Assembly: GCF_007833165.1 (NCBI RefSeq)
Contig: NZ_VOBQ01000015.1
Span: 62,001 to 126,000 of the forward strand
DNA length: 64,000 nt
Reading direction: 5' to 3'
DNA from: Caenimonas sedimenti
GTDB taxonomy: Bacteria > Pseudomonadota > Gammaproteobacteria > Burkholderiales > Burkholderiaceae_C
A program made the translations under genes and the position numbers. The notes beneath the pieces were generated by a model, which had not been told where the DNA came from, ran no database searches, and saw only the letters and a list, made by a program, of their open reading frames with translations. How positions within the stretch are numbered: the stretch's first letter is position 1; each line of letters begins with the position of its first letter. Positions 24,743-32,219 of this stretch are shown here, piece by piece.

Positions 24743-25707
24743 TCCGCCGTCACCCCCGCCGCCTTGATCAGCTCCGCCATGCGCGGGTAGTCCTGCCGGT
24801 AGCGCTCCATGAACTCGGTGGGCGTATTGCCGAGCGGCTCGAAGCCGAAAGCCGTGAGGCGCGCCTTCACGTCCGGCATGGCGGTGATCTCACGCAGGGC
24901 CGTGACCCAGGCCTGGACGATCGGTTGCGGCGTGTTCGCCGGCGCATAGATCCCGATCCAGCTGTCGATGTCGAAGCCCTGGAAGCCCTGCTCCTTGAAG
25001 GTGGGCACGTTGGGCATCGCCGAGACGCGGCTGGTGCCGGAGATGCCCAGCACCTTCATCTTGCCGCCCTGTGTCTGGTTGCGCGCGGTCGACGGGTTGG
25101 CCCAGGCGAAGTCAAGCTGCTCGCCGAACAGGTCGTTGTGCGCCGCGGCTTCAGCCTTGTAGGGCACGTGGACCAGGTCGGCGCCGGTCTGGCGGCGCAG
25201 CAGTTCGCCGAACAGGTGCGCCGTGGAGCCGTTGCCCCAGGTGCCGTAGGTCATGCGTCCCTTGGTCTTGGCGAAGGCGATGAATTCCTTCAGGTCGGAA
25301 TAGGGCGCGTTGGCGCGCGCGACCAGCATCGGCCCGCCGGTCGCCAGCATCGACAGCGGCTGGAAGTCCTTCACCGGGTCGTAAGGCAGCTTCGCCTGCA
25401 GGATGTGGTTGTTCACGTGCGTGAGCGGCAACGTCATCAGCACCGTGTGACCGTCGGGCGCGGCCTTGGCCACGAAATCGGCGGCGATGATGCCGCTGGC
25501 ACCCGGCTTGGCGTCCACCACCACCGGCTGGTTCCAGCGGGCCGAGAGCTTCTCGCCGTAGGCGCGCGCCAGCGTGTCGATGGGACCGCCGCCGGTGCCG
25601 AAGGGCACAATGCGAATGGGCCTGTTGGGGAAGGGCGCGGTCTGCGCCCAGGCGGGCAGGGCGGCCGAAAGTGCGGCGCCGGCGAGGAGGCTTCTTCTGT
25701 TGAACAT
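24739..25707 (-). CDS. Bug-family solute-binding receptor (TctC type)
   Basis: This 322-residue periplasmic protein has a signal peptide (MFNRRSLLAGAALSAALPAWA). The Bug landmarks follow: FPNRPIRIVPFGTGGGPIDTLAR, PGASGIIAADFVAKAAPDGHT, HVPYKAEAAAHNDLFG, and the late region with AMPNVPTFKEQGF. These receptors bind carboxylates or aromatic acids. No TctA/TctB membrane genes are near. GGAGA precedes the ATG. It heads a two-gene unit with the Rieske oxygenase, divergent from a LysR gene, so the ligand is probably the oxygenase substrate. Confidence 0.92.
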   Translation of the reverse strand: MFNRRSLLAGAALSAALPAWAQTAPFPNRPIRIVPFGTGGGPIDTLARAYGEKLSARWNQPVVVDAKPGASGIIAADFVAKAAPDGHTVLMTLPLTHVNNHILQAKLPYDPVKDFQPLSMLATGGPMLVARANAPYSDLKEFIAFAKTKGRMTYGTWGNGSTAHLFGELLRRQTGADLVHVPYKAEAAAHNDLFGEQLDFAWANPSTARNQTQGGKMKVLGISGTSRVSAMPNVPTFKEQGFQGFDIDSWIGIYAPANTPQPIVQAWVTALREITAMPDVKARLTAFGFEPLGNTPTEFMERYRQDYPRMAELIKAAGVTAE

Positions 25708-25773
25708 GCGCGATGTCTCCAGGTGCGGATCGGGAATCGCCGATGTTGCGGGCGGACCGTCCGCGGTGTCCAT

Positions 25774-25786
25774 TCCAAGCTTTGGA
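25774..25786. promoter_or_regulatory. LysR-type T-N11-A operator
   Basis: TCCAAGCTTTGGA is a 5-base inverted repeat (TCCAA/TTGGA) with 3 bases between and exactly fits the T-N11-A rule for LysR binding. It lies in the 87-base gap between the divergent lysR and Bug genes, 8 bases from the lysR start. Confidence 0.5.
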
Positions 25787-25794
25787 TAGGAGAT

Positions 25795-26706
25795 ATGAAC
25801 CAGCGTGATATCCGCAGCCTGGACATCGGCATGCTGCGCACCTTCGACGCGCTGATGCGCGAGCAGAACGTGTCGCGCGCGGCGGCCCGCCTGTTCCTGA
25901 GCCAGCCGGCCGTCAGCGCGTCGCTCAACCGCCTGCGCGAGGTGTTCGGCGATCCGCTCTTCACGCGCACCTCGCACGGTGTGGTGCCGACGCCGCGGGC
26001 GCGGGCCCTGGCGCCGCAGGTGGCCAAGCTGCTGGCCGACCTGGCGGGCTTGCTTGAGGGCGACCAGCCGTTCGATCCCGCGCGCAGCCAGCGCATCTTC
26101 CGCATCGCCGGTTCGGACCACGCCAGCCGCATGTTGCTGCCGGCACTCTCGCAGACCCTGGTGGCGCTTTCCTCCGGCATCCGCATCGTGTGGGTGCCGC
26201 CGGGCTCGTGGTCGCTGGCCGAACACCTGCACAAGGGCGAGCTCGACCTGGCGGTGGTGGCGCGCGTGCAGGTGCCGCGCGACATCGAAACGCGCGTGCT
26301 GTACCAGGACCACTACGTCTATGTCATGCGCCAGGACCATCCCCGGGCCGCCGAACCCGTCACGCTCGACAGCTTCTGCGCCATCCCGCAGATCTTCCTG
26401 GGCTACGGCACCTCGACGCTCGACGACCTCATCGACGAAACGCTGGCCCGCCAGGGCCGCCAGCGGCTGGCGCAGATCGCCGTGACCAGTTTCGGGCAGA
26501 TCGTCCACCAGCTGCTGCACAGCGACCATGCGGCCGTGCTCGGCGGCCGGGTGGCGCGGCAGTTCGCGGCGCAGCTGCACATCCAGCCACTGCCTTTCGA
26601 ACTTCCGGGCTACAGCTCGCTGCTGTGCTGGGACGCGCGCTCGGACGCCGACGCCGGCGTGCAATGGCTCAAGGGCGAGATCCTGCGCACCCTGGCCACC
26701 GATTGA
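25795..26706 (+). CDS. LysR-family transcriptional regulator
   Basis: This 303-residue regulator has the winged helix at the N-terminus (MLRTFDALMREQNVSRAAARLFLSQPAVSASLNRLREVFGD split by eye into helices 2 and 3, about residues 13-50). Next is the effector domain with FRIAGSDHASRMLLPAL. It resembles the NodD/NahR-like group by the start SLDIGMLRTFDALM. AGGAGA precedes the ATG. Its divergence from the Bug and Rieske genes, with a T-N11-A operator between, marks it as their probable activator with an aromatic acid as inducer (inference). Confidence 0.93.
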   Translation: MNQRDIRSLDIGMLRTFDALMREQNVSRAAARLFLSQPAVSASLNRLREVFGDPLFTRTSHGVVPTPRARALAPQVAKLLADLAGLLEGDQPFDPARSQRIFRIAGSDHASRMLLPALSQTLVALSSGIRIVWVPPGSWSLAEHLHKGELDLAVVARVQVPRDIETRVLYQDHYVYVMRQDHPRAAEPVTLDSFCAIPQIFLGYGTSTLDDLIDETLARQGRQRLAQIAVTSFGQIVHQLLHSDHAAVLGGRVARQFAAQLHIQPLPFELPGYSSLLCWDARSDADAGVQWLKGEILRTLATD

Positions 26707-26713
26707 ACCCTTT

Positions 26714-26742
26714 TTGCACGGGAGCGGCCCTCGTTCTACAAT
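26714..26742 (+). promoter_or_regulatory. Sigma-70 promoter of infA
   Basis: TTGCAC (26714-26719), a 17-base spacer and TACAAT (26737-26742). The match to consensus is high for so GC-rich a genome. Transcription would begin about 12 bases before the infA start codon, leaving room for the AAGGAGG ribosome site (26751-26757). Confidence 0.8.
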
Positions 26743-26760
26743 ACTGGGTTAAGGAGGCCC

Positions 26761-27027
26761 ATGGCCAAGGAAGAACTGATCGAAATGAACGGCCGCGTGG
26801 CCGAAATCCTGCCGGACTCGCGCTATCGCGTGATTCTGGACAACGGGCATGAACTCGTCGCCTACACCGGCGGCAAGATGCGCAAGAACCACATCCGCAT
26901 CATCGCGGGTGACCTGGTGAGCCTGGAGCTGTCGCCGTACGACCTGACCAAGGGCCGCATCATGTTCCGCCACCTGCCGGCCCGCACCGGCCCTTCGTCG
27001 CCGCGTCCGGCCTTCAAGCGCCGCTGA
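26761..27027 (+). CDS. infA: Translation initiation factor IF-1
   Basis: This 88-residue protein has the IF-1 S1/OB fold: [65 protein letters not shown]. After FRHLP it carries a basic extension ([15 protein letters not shown]) beyond the usual 72-residue form. It binds the ribosomal A site during initiation. Betaproteobacteria often have a second infA outside the ribosomal operon; this stand-alone copy with a long tail looks like that one. The AAGGAGG site and the sigma-70 promoter suggest strong expression. Confidence 0.95.
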   Translation: MAKEELIEMNGRVAEILPDSRYRVILDNGHELVAYTGGKMRKNHIRIIAGDLVSLELSPYDLTKGRIMFRHLPARTGPSSPRPAFKRR

Positions 27028-27046
27028 GGCGCTGGCGCGCATCTTT

Positions 27047-27066
27047 GCGGGGCCTTGCCGCCCCGC
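27047..27066. terminator. GC-rich hairpin after infA
   Basis: GCGGGGC (27047-27053), loop CTTGCC and GCCCCGC (27060-27066) lie 20 bases after the infA stop, between convergent genes. No T-run follows on either strand, so its strength as a terminator is doubtful. Confidence 0.35.
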
Positions 27067-27096
27067 CGACCCCGCAAGTTCCTCGACTGTTCGCGC

Positions 27097-27768
27097 CTAG
27101 AGCTGGATCGGCTGCGTCGCCGCGAAATCCTCGGGCGGCCGCTTGGCGTTGTCGCGCACGGAAAGCAGGCGCTCCAGGTCCGCTTTCACTTCGTCGGTGG
27201 ACCGCTGGATGGTGACGGGGCCAGCGATCACGTCACCTCCCGCCACAGCCGCGGCCGACGACTCGGTGTGATCCGAAGGCATGGCCGTCCAGGAGCCCGG
27301 ATGCGGCAGCATCGGGCAGGACGACTGGTCGTCCATCGCGTACTGCCAGGAAATCCCCATCAGCCAGTTCGTCGCCAGCGGGTCCATCGCGACCACCCGC
27401 TTGTAGAAATTCTGTTCGAACGCGACCCCGTGCACGAGCAGGCGCGGATCCCAGTGATGCATGAGCAGGCGCACATGGATGCCGGCATCCCGGCCGCCGC
27501 GCCCGGTGGTGCGCAGCATGTCGGCGCCGATCCAGGCGAGCGGGATGCCGTTGCGCGTCATCGTTTCGCGCAGCACCATGCGCAGCAAATCCTTGCGGAT
27601 CGAGTGCGCGGAATTCGTCGCCTGTTGCGACGACATCGAGTTCAGGAACTGCTGGGAATGCGCCGGCGCAGGCGGTGGCACCGCAGCGCTCTTGGCCGGC
27701 TTGGCGGCCACGGCACGTTTGGCGGGCGTGTGCAGCCAGCCGAAGAAGCCGCCAGTCGTTTTTCCCAT
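27097..27768 (-). CDS. Conserved-looking protein of unknown function
   Basis: This 223-residue protein is not recognised. It starts MGKTTGGFFGWLHTPAKRAV, with an Ala/Pro/Lys-rich, probably disordered N-terminal part (15-45). A folded centre follows: SIRKDLLRMVLRETMTRNGIPLAWIGADML, then HVRLLMHHWDPRLLVHGVAFEQNFYKR and DPLATNWLMGISWQY. The Trp- and His-rich centre looks like a real domain. The acidic/basic tail (TDEVKADLERLLSVRDNAKRPPEDF) could be a helix. GAGGAAA precedes the ATG at 27768. It is divergent from the SDR gene and may share a regulatory region with it. Confidence 0.7.
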   Translation of the reverse strand: MGKTTGGFFGWLHTPAKRAVAAKPAKSAAVPPPAPAHSQQFLNSMSSQQATNSAHSIRKDLLRMVLRETMTRNGIPLAWIGADMLRTTGRGGRDAGIHVRLLMHHWDPRLLVHGVAFEQNFYKRVVAMDPLATNWLMGISWQYAMDDQSSCPMLPHPGSWTAMPSDHTESSAAAVAGGDVIAGPVTIQRSTDEVKADLERLLSVRDNAKRPPEDFAATQPIQL

Positions 27769-27859
27769 GGTTTTCCTCGAGCGGATCACTCAGCCCGCGA
27801 TGTCTTTGGTGTTGTTGAGTAGATCACAATTTGAAACACTTACACATGGCTGACTGCTG

Positions 27860-27873
27860 AGTTACAAAGCATT
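27860..27873 (+). promoter_or_regulatory. AGTTACAAAGCATT element
   Basis: This 14-mer matches 13 of 14 bases of the element at 7388 and lies at the same distance (90 bases) from the next start codon on the plus strand. A second TTACA (27840-27844) lies 22 bases upstream, about two helical turns. Confidence 0.3.
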
Positions 27874-27963
27874 CATTGGGCGAAAGGTGTTACTCGTGCG
27901 GCATCACGGCTGGGTGCGATGCGCTACAGTCCCGCTCGCTTTTTCACGACGGAGACTTCAAGC

Positions 27964-28878
27964 ATGGGACTGGATTTCAAAGGCCGCGTGGCCATCGTCA
28001 CGGGCGCGGGCGGCGGCTTGGGACGCCAGCATGCGCTGGCGCTGGCGGCGCGCGGCGCGCGGGTGCTGGTGAATGACCTGGGCGGCGCCGTCGACGGCTC
28101 CGGCGGCTCCGTGACCGCCGCGCAGGCGGTGGTGGATGAGATCCGCGCCGCGGGAGGCGAAGCGCTCGCCAACGGCGCATCCGTCACCGACTACGCCGCC
28201 GTGCAGGCCATGGTGCAGCAGGCGGTGGACGCCTGGGGCCGCGTCGACATCGTGGTCAGCAACGCGGGCATCCTGCGCGACAAGAGCTTCGCCAAGATGG
28301 ACATCGCGGATTTCCGGCTGGTACTCGACGTCCACCTGATGGGCGCGGTGCATTGCTGCAAGGCGGTGTGGCCCGTGATGCAGCAGCAGAAGTACGGCCG
28401 CATCGTGTTCACCACCTCGTCGAGCGGCCTCTTCGGCAACTTCGGCCAGGCGAACTACGGCGCGGCCAAGATGGCGCTGGTGGGATTGATGCAGACCTTG
28501 TCCATCGAGGGCGAAAAGCACGGCATCCGCGTGAACTGCCTGGCGCCGACGGCCGCGACGCGCATGACCGAGGACATCTTCCCGCCCGACATGCTCGGCG
28601 CGTTCGGCCCGCAGGCCGTCGTGCCCGCCATGCTGGTGCTGGCCCAGGAAGATGCGCCGACGCGCACGACGCTGTGCGCCGGTGCCGGCGGATTCGAGGC
28701 CGCCCACGTCACGCTCACGCGCGGCGTGCACATCGGCGATGGCGCGGACGCGCCGGAGCAACTGGCCGAAGCGCTGGCCGCCGTGCGCGACCGGGATGGC
28801 GAGATCGTGCCCGGCAGCGGCATGGAGCAAGGCGCCAACGAGATGCGTCTCGCGCGCGGGCGGCAGGCGATCGCATGA
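27964..28878 (+). CDS. Short-chain dehydrogenase/reductase
   Basis: This 304-residue NAD(P)-dependent enzyme has the Rossmann motif TGAGGGLG (13-20), Asn100 in NAG, a catalytic Ser around 152-154 and Tyr165-Lys169 in YGAAK. The loop NDLGGAVDGSGGS after the second strand resembles the (3R)-hydroxyacyl-CoA dehydrogenase domain of peroxisomal multifunctional enzyme 2. The C-terminal extension (residues 240-304) is also like that group. The likely substrate is a 3-hydroxyacyl-CoA. The start at 27964 has GGAG upstream. It overlaps the lipoprotein gene that follows by four bases. Confidence 0.9.
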   Translation: MGLDFKGRVAIVTGAGGGLGRQHALALAARGARVLVNDLGGAVDGSGGSVTAAQAVVDEIRAAGGEALANGASVTDYAAVQAMVQQAVDAWGRVDIVVSNAGILRDKSFAKMDIADFRLVLDVHLMGAVHCCKAVWPVMQQQKYGRIVFTTSSSGLFGNFGQANYGAAKMALVGLMQTLSIEGEKHGIRVNCLAPTAATRMTEDIFPPDMLGAFGPQAVVPAMLVLAQEDAPTRTTLCAGAGGFEAAHVTLTRGVHIGDGADAPEQLAEALAAVRDRDGEIVPGSGMEQGANEMRLARGRQAIA

Positions 28879-29477
28879 TGGGTCCCCTGGCGCAGACCTC
28901 ACGCCGATGGGTGGCTGGTGCCCTGGCCGCCGTGCTGCTGGCCGGTTGTGGCGGCACCGGCCCCCTGCAATCCGAACTGACACCGGGCCAGCCGATCGCC
29001 CTGCAGAACCCCGGTTTCACGGCCGACCCGAACGGACGCATGCCCGGCTGGTCGCAGATCGAGCACATGGGCGGCGAGTCGTACACCTTCGTGGCCGACA
29101 CCGAGCATTTCGCCTTGTCCGCGCCTTCCAGCTTGCGCATGCGCCGGCACGGCCGCGAGTTCTTCGGACTGATGGAACAGCGGGTGCGCATGCAACCGGC
29201 CTGGGCCGGCAAGACGGTGCGGCTGTCCGGCTTCATGCGCTCCCGCGGCGCCACGGGCACGGGCGGCGCGCTGCTGCTGCAATCGCGGGACGGCTACGAC
29301 AACATCGTGCGCGACGAGCGCATGGCCGGGCGGCGCGTGCGCGGCGACACCGAGTGGCGCCAGTACGCCGTGGAGATGAAGCTTCCACCCTCCACCTGGT
29401 GGATCCAGGTCGGCGTGATGCTCGAGGACGACGGCACGCTGTGGGCGGACGACATCGTGCTGGAAATCATCGACTGA
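28875..29477 (+). CDS. Lipoprotein of unknown function
   Basis: This 200-residue protein has a lipoprotein signal ending LLAGCGG (Cys about 25), followed by a beta-rich domain: PIALQNPGFTADPNGRMPGWSQIEHMGG, RLSGFMRSRGATGTGGALLLQ, WRQYAVEMKLPPSTWWIQVGVMLEDDGTLWADDI read in segments. The pattern resembles a carbohydrate-binding-module-like jelly roll ending in WxDD(I/V). No enzyme motif is seen. It overlaps the SDR stop (ATGA), so the two are coupled, although a shared task is not obvious. Its end overlaps the convergent udgX-type gene by 11 bases. Confidence 0.75.
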   Translation: MMGPLAQTSRRWVAGALAAVLLAGCGGTGPLQSELTPGQPIALQNPGFTADPNGRMPGWSQIEHMGGESYTFVADTEHFALSAPSSLRMRRHGREFFGLMEQRVRMQPAWAGKTVRLSGFMRSRGATGTGGALLLQSRDGYDNIVRDERMAGRRVRGDTEWRQYAVEMKLPPSTWWIQVGVMLEDDGTLWADDIVLEIID

Positions 29478-30906
29478 GCACGGGTTCCTGGATCGAAAGC
29501 GCCAGGTCGCGCGCGAAGTTCTCGAACGCCTCAGCCTGGTCTTCCGGCGGCATCCGCAGCAGCGCGGATGGATGCAGGGTCAGCAGCACCTGGCGCTTGT
29601 CGGCGCGCGTGAACCACTGGCCGCGCTCCTTCAGCACCGCGGCGGGCCGCCCCAGCAAGGCGCGCGCCGCCGTCGCGCCCAGGGCCACCAGCGCCCGCGG
29701 CTGCACCAGCGCGATCTCCTCCTCCAGCCAGTGCGCGCACGCCGCCACCTCCTGCTGCGATGGCGTCTTGTGGATGCGCCGCTTGCCGCGCGGCTCGTAC
29801 TTGAAGTGGCGCACCGCGTTCGTGACGAACACCGTCTCGCGCTCGATGCCGGCCTGGCGCAGCGCACGGTCGAACAACTGCCCCGCCGGGCCGACGAAGG
29901 GGCGGCCGCGCAAGTCCTCCTGGTCGCCGGGCTGCTCACCGACGAACATCACGCGTGGCCGCAAAGGGCCTTCACCGCACACGCCCTGGGTCGCCATGGC
30001 GCCGATCGGGCAGGCGTGGCAGCGCTGCACGGCTTCGTGCAATGCGGGCAGGGTGCCGGCGGCGGGCAGCAACTGCACGCGTGGCGCGGGACCGGGGATG
30101 CGCTTGGGCAGCTGCGTGGGTGGCTGCTCGATCATCACGCCGCTGCGTTCCTGCGCCTGCGCGGCCAGGGAGGAGATCAGAGCGGCTTCCGGCAGGTTGC
30201 GCCAATACTTGCGCGGCATCTCCTTGCGCATCATGTCCAGCTTCAGGCGCGCCGGATTGAAGATGCTGCGGTAGTAGGTGAGCCAGAGCTGCTCGCCCGC
30301 GTCCGCCGGCGGCGCCTGGTCGCGCGCCACGCCAGGGCGCTCGGTCAAGGTCACGCGGTTCCACTCGATGCAGCGGTCCGGCGTGAGGATCGCCCAGCGC
30401 ATGTTGGCGAAGCGGCGGCGGAACCAGGGCCCATTCGCGGCGACGATGTGGTGGTCCGGCTCGAACCAGGCGACATGCAACGGGTCCGCCGGGTCAATCC
30501 CGTCGGCCACCTGGCGGAACCGCACGAACGCATGCATCTTGTGGCTGTCGCGGCGGACGTCATGCGCCATCCGCCGCGCCAGCAACAGGTCTTCATCCAG
30601 TGGGTCATGGCGCAGCGCGGGTTCATGCGCCAGCCGCCAGAGCAGGCGGTACAGCAACGCGAAGCGCTGCGGGTCGCGGTGCAGGACGACGTCTTCGCAC
30701 AGGGACAGGAAGCTCGCGGGGACGGAGACGGCAGCCGCGTCGCCGGGTGTCTGCGGAAGATGCGAGCCCGCGTCCTCGTCGAACAATGTGGCCGTTGCCG
30801 CGGTGGACCAGTGCACGGCATCTGGCGGTACGCCTCGCGCGAGCAGGGCGCGCGCCTGCGCCCGGAACCCGGCCAAATCGGTCTCGCTCGCCAACCGCAC
30901 CTGCAT
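29467..30906 (-). CDS. UdgX-family uracil-DNA glycosylase fused to DUF4130 domain
   Basis: This 479-residue DNA-repair protein has two parts. Residues 1-260 match the DUF4130 domain that accompanies radical-SAM/UDG pairs (SLCEDVVLHRDPQRFALLYRLLW, AHDVRRDSHKMHAFVRFR, YYRSIFNPARL). Residues 285-479 are UDG: CHACPIG (Cys296, Cys299), GEQPGDQEDLRGRPFVGPAG, and the UdgX hallmark loop KRRIH (375-379) followed by LTLHPSALLR. In the mycobacterial UdgX, the His of this loop forms a covalent bond to DNA at the excised uracil. The gene lies 2 bases after the radical-SAM gene, in one operon. Confidence 0.93.
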   Translation of the reverse strand: MQVRLASETDLAGFRAQARALLARGVPPDAVHWSTAATATLFDEDAGSHLPQTPGDAAAVSVPASFLSLCEDVVLHRDPQRFALLYRLLWRLAHEPALRHDPLDEDLLLARRMAHDVRRDSHKMHAFVRFRQVADGIDPADPLHVAWFEPDHHIVAANGPWFRRRFANMRWAILTPDRCIEWNRVTLTERPGVARDQAPPADAGEQLWLTYYRSIFNPARLKLDMMRKEMPRKYWRNLPEAALISSLAAQAQERSGVMIEQPPTQLPKRIPGPAPRVQLLPAAGTLPALHEAVQRCHACPIGAMATQGVCGEGPLRPRVMFVGEQPGDQEDLRGRPFVGPAGQLFDRALRQAGIERETVFVTNAVRHFKYEPRGKRRIHKTPSQQEVAACAHWLEEEIALVQPRALVALGATAARALLGRPAAVLKERGQWFTRADKRQVLLTLHPSALLRMPPEDQAEAFENFARDLALSIQEPVLSR

Positions 30907-30908
30907 GG

Positions 30909-32168
30909 TCAGAACAGCGCCGCCTGCGCGGGCACGGGCGTGACGGTGGGCACAACAGCTCCGCGGCCCGGCCGGTGGTCCGCCAGCACCACGAACGGCA
31001 GCACGCGCCGCGTGGGCACGTGCAGCCGCTTCAGGTCGTCGGCGCGCAGCCGGCGCACCCGGCGCGCCAGCAGCAGCCGCTCGACCGCTTTCACGCCCAG
31101 CCCCGGCACGCGCAACAACAGCTCGCGCGGCGCGCGGTCCAGGTCCACTGGAAAGCGCTCCGGATGCGCCAGTGCCCACGCCAGTTTGGGGTCGACGTCC
31201 AGCGCGAGCATGCCGCCGCTGCGCGGCGTGGCGATCTCGTCCGCCTCGAAGCCGTAGAAGCGCATCAGCCAGTCGGCCTGGTAGAGCCGGTGCTCGCGCA
31301 CCAGCGGCGGCGCCTGCAACGGCAGGGCTGCCGACGCATGGGGGATCGGGCTGAAAGCGGAGTAGTACACCCGCTTCAGGCGGTAGGCGCCATAGAGCTG
31401 CGCGCTCGTCGCGAGGATGGTCGCGTCATTCGTGGCGTCCGCGCCGACGATCATCTGGGTGCTCTGGCCCGCGGCGGCGAACGATGGGCTCTTCGCCCGC
31501 CTGGGAGCGGCACCGGGAAGCGAAGCGACCGGCCGCCGCGCCGTGTCGCGCGCTTCCGCCCTGGCATCTTCGATGTGGATGCGGACGCGCGCCATCGAAC
31601 GCTTGATGGCCGCGCCATCCTTCTCCGGCGCGAGAGCGCCCAGGCTTTGCGCGGTCGGCAGCTCGATGTTGATGGAGAGCCGGTCGGCGAAGCGCCCGGC
31701 GCGTTGCAACAGCTCCGGCGCGGCGTCTGGAATGGTCTTCAGGTGGATGTAGCCGCGGAAGTCATGCTCCTCGCGCAGGCGGCGCGCGACCTCCACCACC
31801 TGCTCCATCGTGTAGTCGGGGCTGCGGATGATGCCGCTGGACAGGAACAGTCCCTCGATGCAGTTGCGGCGATAGAAGTCCAGCGTGAGGTGCACCACTT
31901 CGTCGATGGCGAAGCGGGCCCGCGGCACGTCGCTGCTGGCGCGGTTGACGCAGTAAAGGCAGTCGTACTGGCAGTAGTTGGTCAGCAGGATCTTCAGCAG
32001 CGAGATGCAGCGGCCGTCGGGCGCGTAGCTGTGGCAGATGCCCATGCCCTCGTTGGAGCCGACGCCGCGGCCGCTGGTCGAGTCGCGCTTCACCCCGCCG
32101 CTGGAAGCGCACGATGCGTCGTATTTGGCGGCGTCCGCGAGGACGGCGAGCTTGTCCGAAAGATTCAC
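30909..32168 (-). CDS. UdgX-linked putative DNA modification/repair radical SAM protein
   Basis: This 419-residue protein has the family start KLAVLADAAKYDASCASSGG and a radical-SAM site Cys66-x3-Cys70-x2-Cys73 (NYCQYDCLYC). A TIM-barrel region (FLSSGIIRSPDYTMEQ, HLKTIPDAAPELL, LSINIELPTAQSL) follows. It ends with a helix-hairpin-helix DNA-binding segment (RELLLRVPGLGVKAVERLLLARR). This matches the rSAM family that always travels with UdgX; its reaction is unknown. Translation starts at a GTG (32168) that agrees with the family start and abuts a LexA-like box, so the leader is very short. Confidence 0.92.
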   Translation of the reverse strand: MNLSDKLAVLADAAKYDASCASSGGVKRDSTSGRGVGSNEGMGICHSYAPDGRCISLLKILLTNYCQYDCLYCVNRASSDVPRARFAIDEVVHLTLDFYRRNCIEGLFLSSGIIRSPDYTMEQVVEVARRLREEHDFRGYIHLKTIPDAAPELLQRAGRFADRLSINIELPTAQSLGALAPEKDGAAIKRSMARVRIHIEDARAEARDTARRPVASLPGAAPRRAKSPSFAAAGQSTQMIVGADATNDATILATSAQLYGAYRLKRVYYSAFSPIPHASAALPLQAPPLVREHRLYQADWLMRFYGFEADEIATPRSGGMLALDVDPKLAWALAHPERFPVDLDRAPRELLLRVPGLGVKAVERLLLARRVRRLRADDLKRLHVPTRRVLPFVVLADHRPGRGAVVPTVTPVPAQAALF

Positions 32169-32183
32169 TGGATGATCGTACAG
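32168..32183 (-). promoter_or_regulatory. Putative LexA (SOS) box at the radical-SAM/udgX operon
   Basis: On the minus strand CTGTACGATCATCCAG, preceded by TA: the left half TACTGT is perfect and the right half CCAG has one mismatch to the CTGT-N8-ACAG consensus. It overlaps a possible -10 (GATACT) and the start of the operon, the place where LexA represses. The regulated genes are DNA-repair genes, which supports the call. Confidence 0.55.
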
Positions 32184-32219
32184 TATCGATGGCTCAGCCG
32201 CGCCACGTCACAATCCCGC

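Noticed and set aside
25708-26664. Extension of the Bug receptor frame through the LysR gene
   Set aside because: The frame is open only by chance; the signal peptide at 25707 marks the true start and the plus strand holds lysR.
26761-27027. Treating this infA as the ribosomal-operon copy
   Set aside because: No secY or rpmJ nearby and an extended basic tail; it is a separate infA paralogue.
32168-32183. LexA box as a regulator of the arylesterase at 32220
   Set aside because: The better half-site and the overlap with a start region point to the radical-SAM/udgX operon; an SOS role for the esterase has no support.
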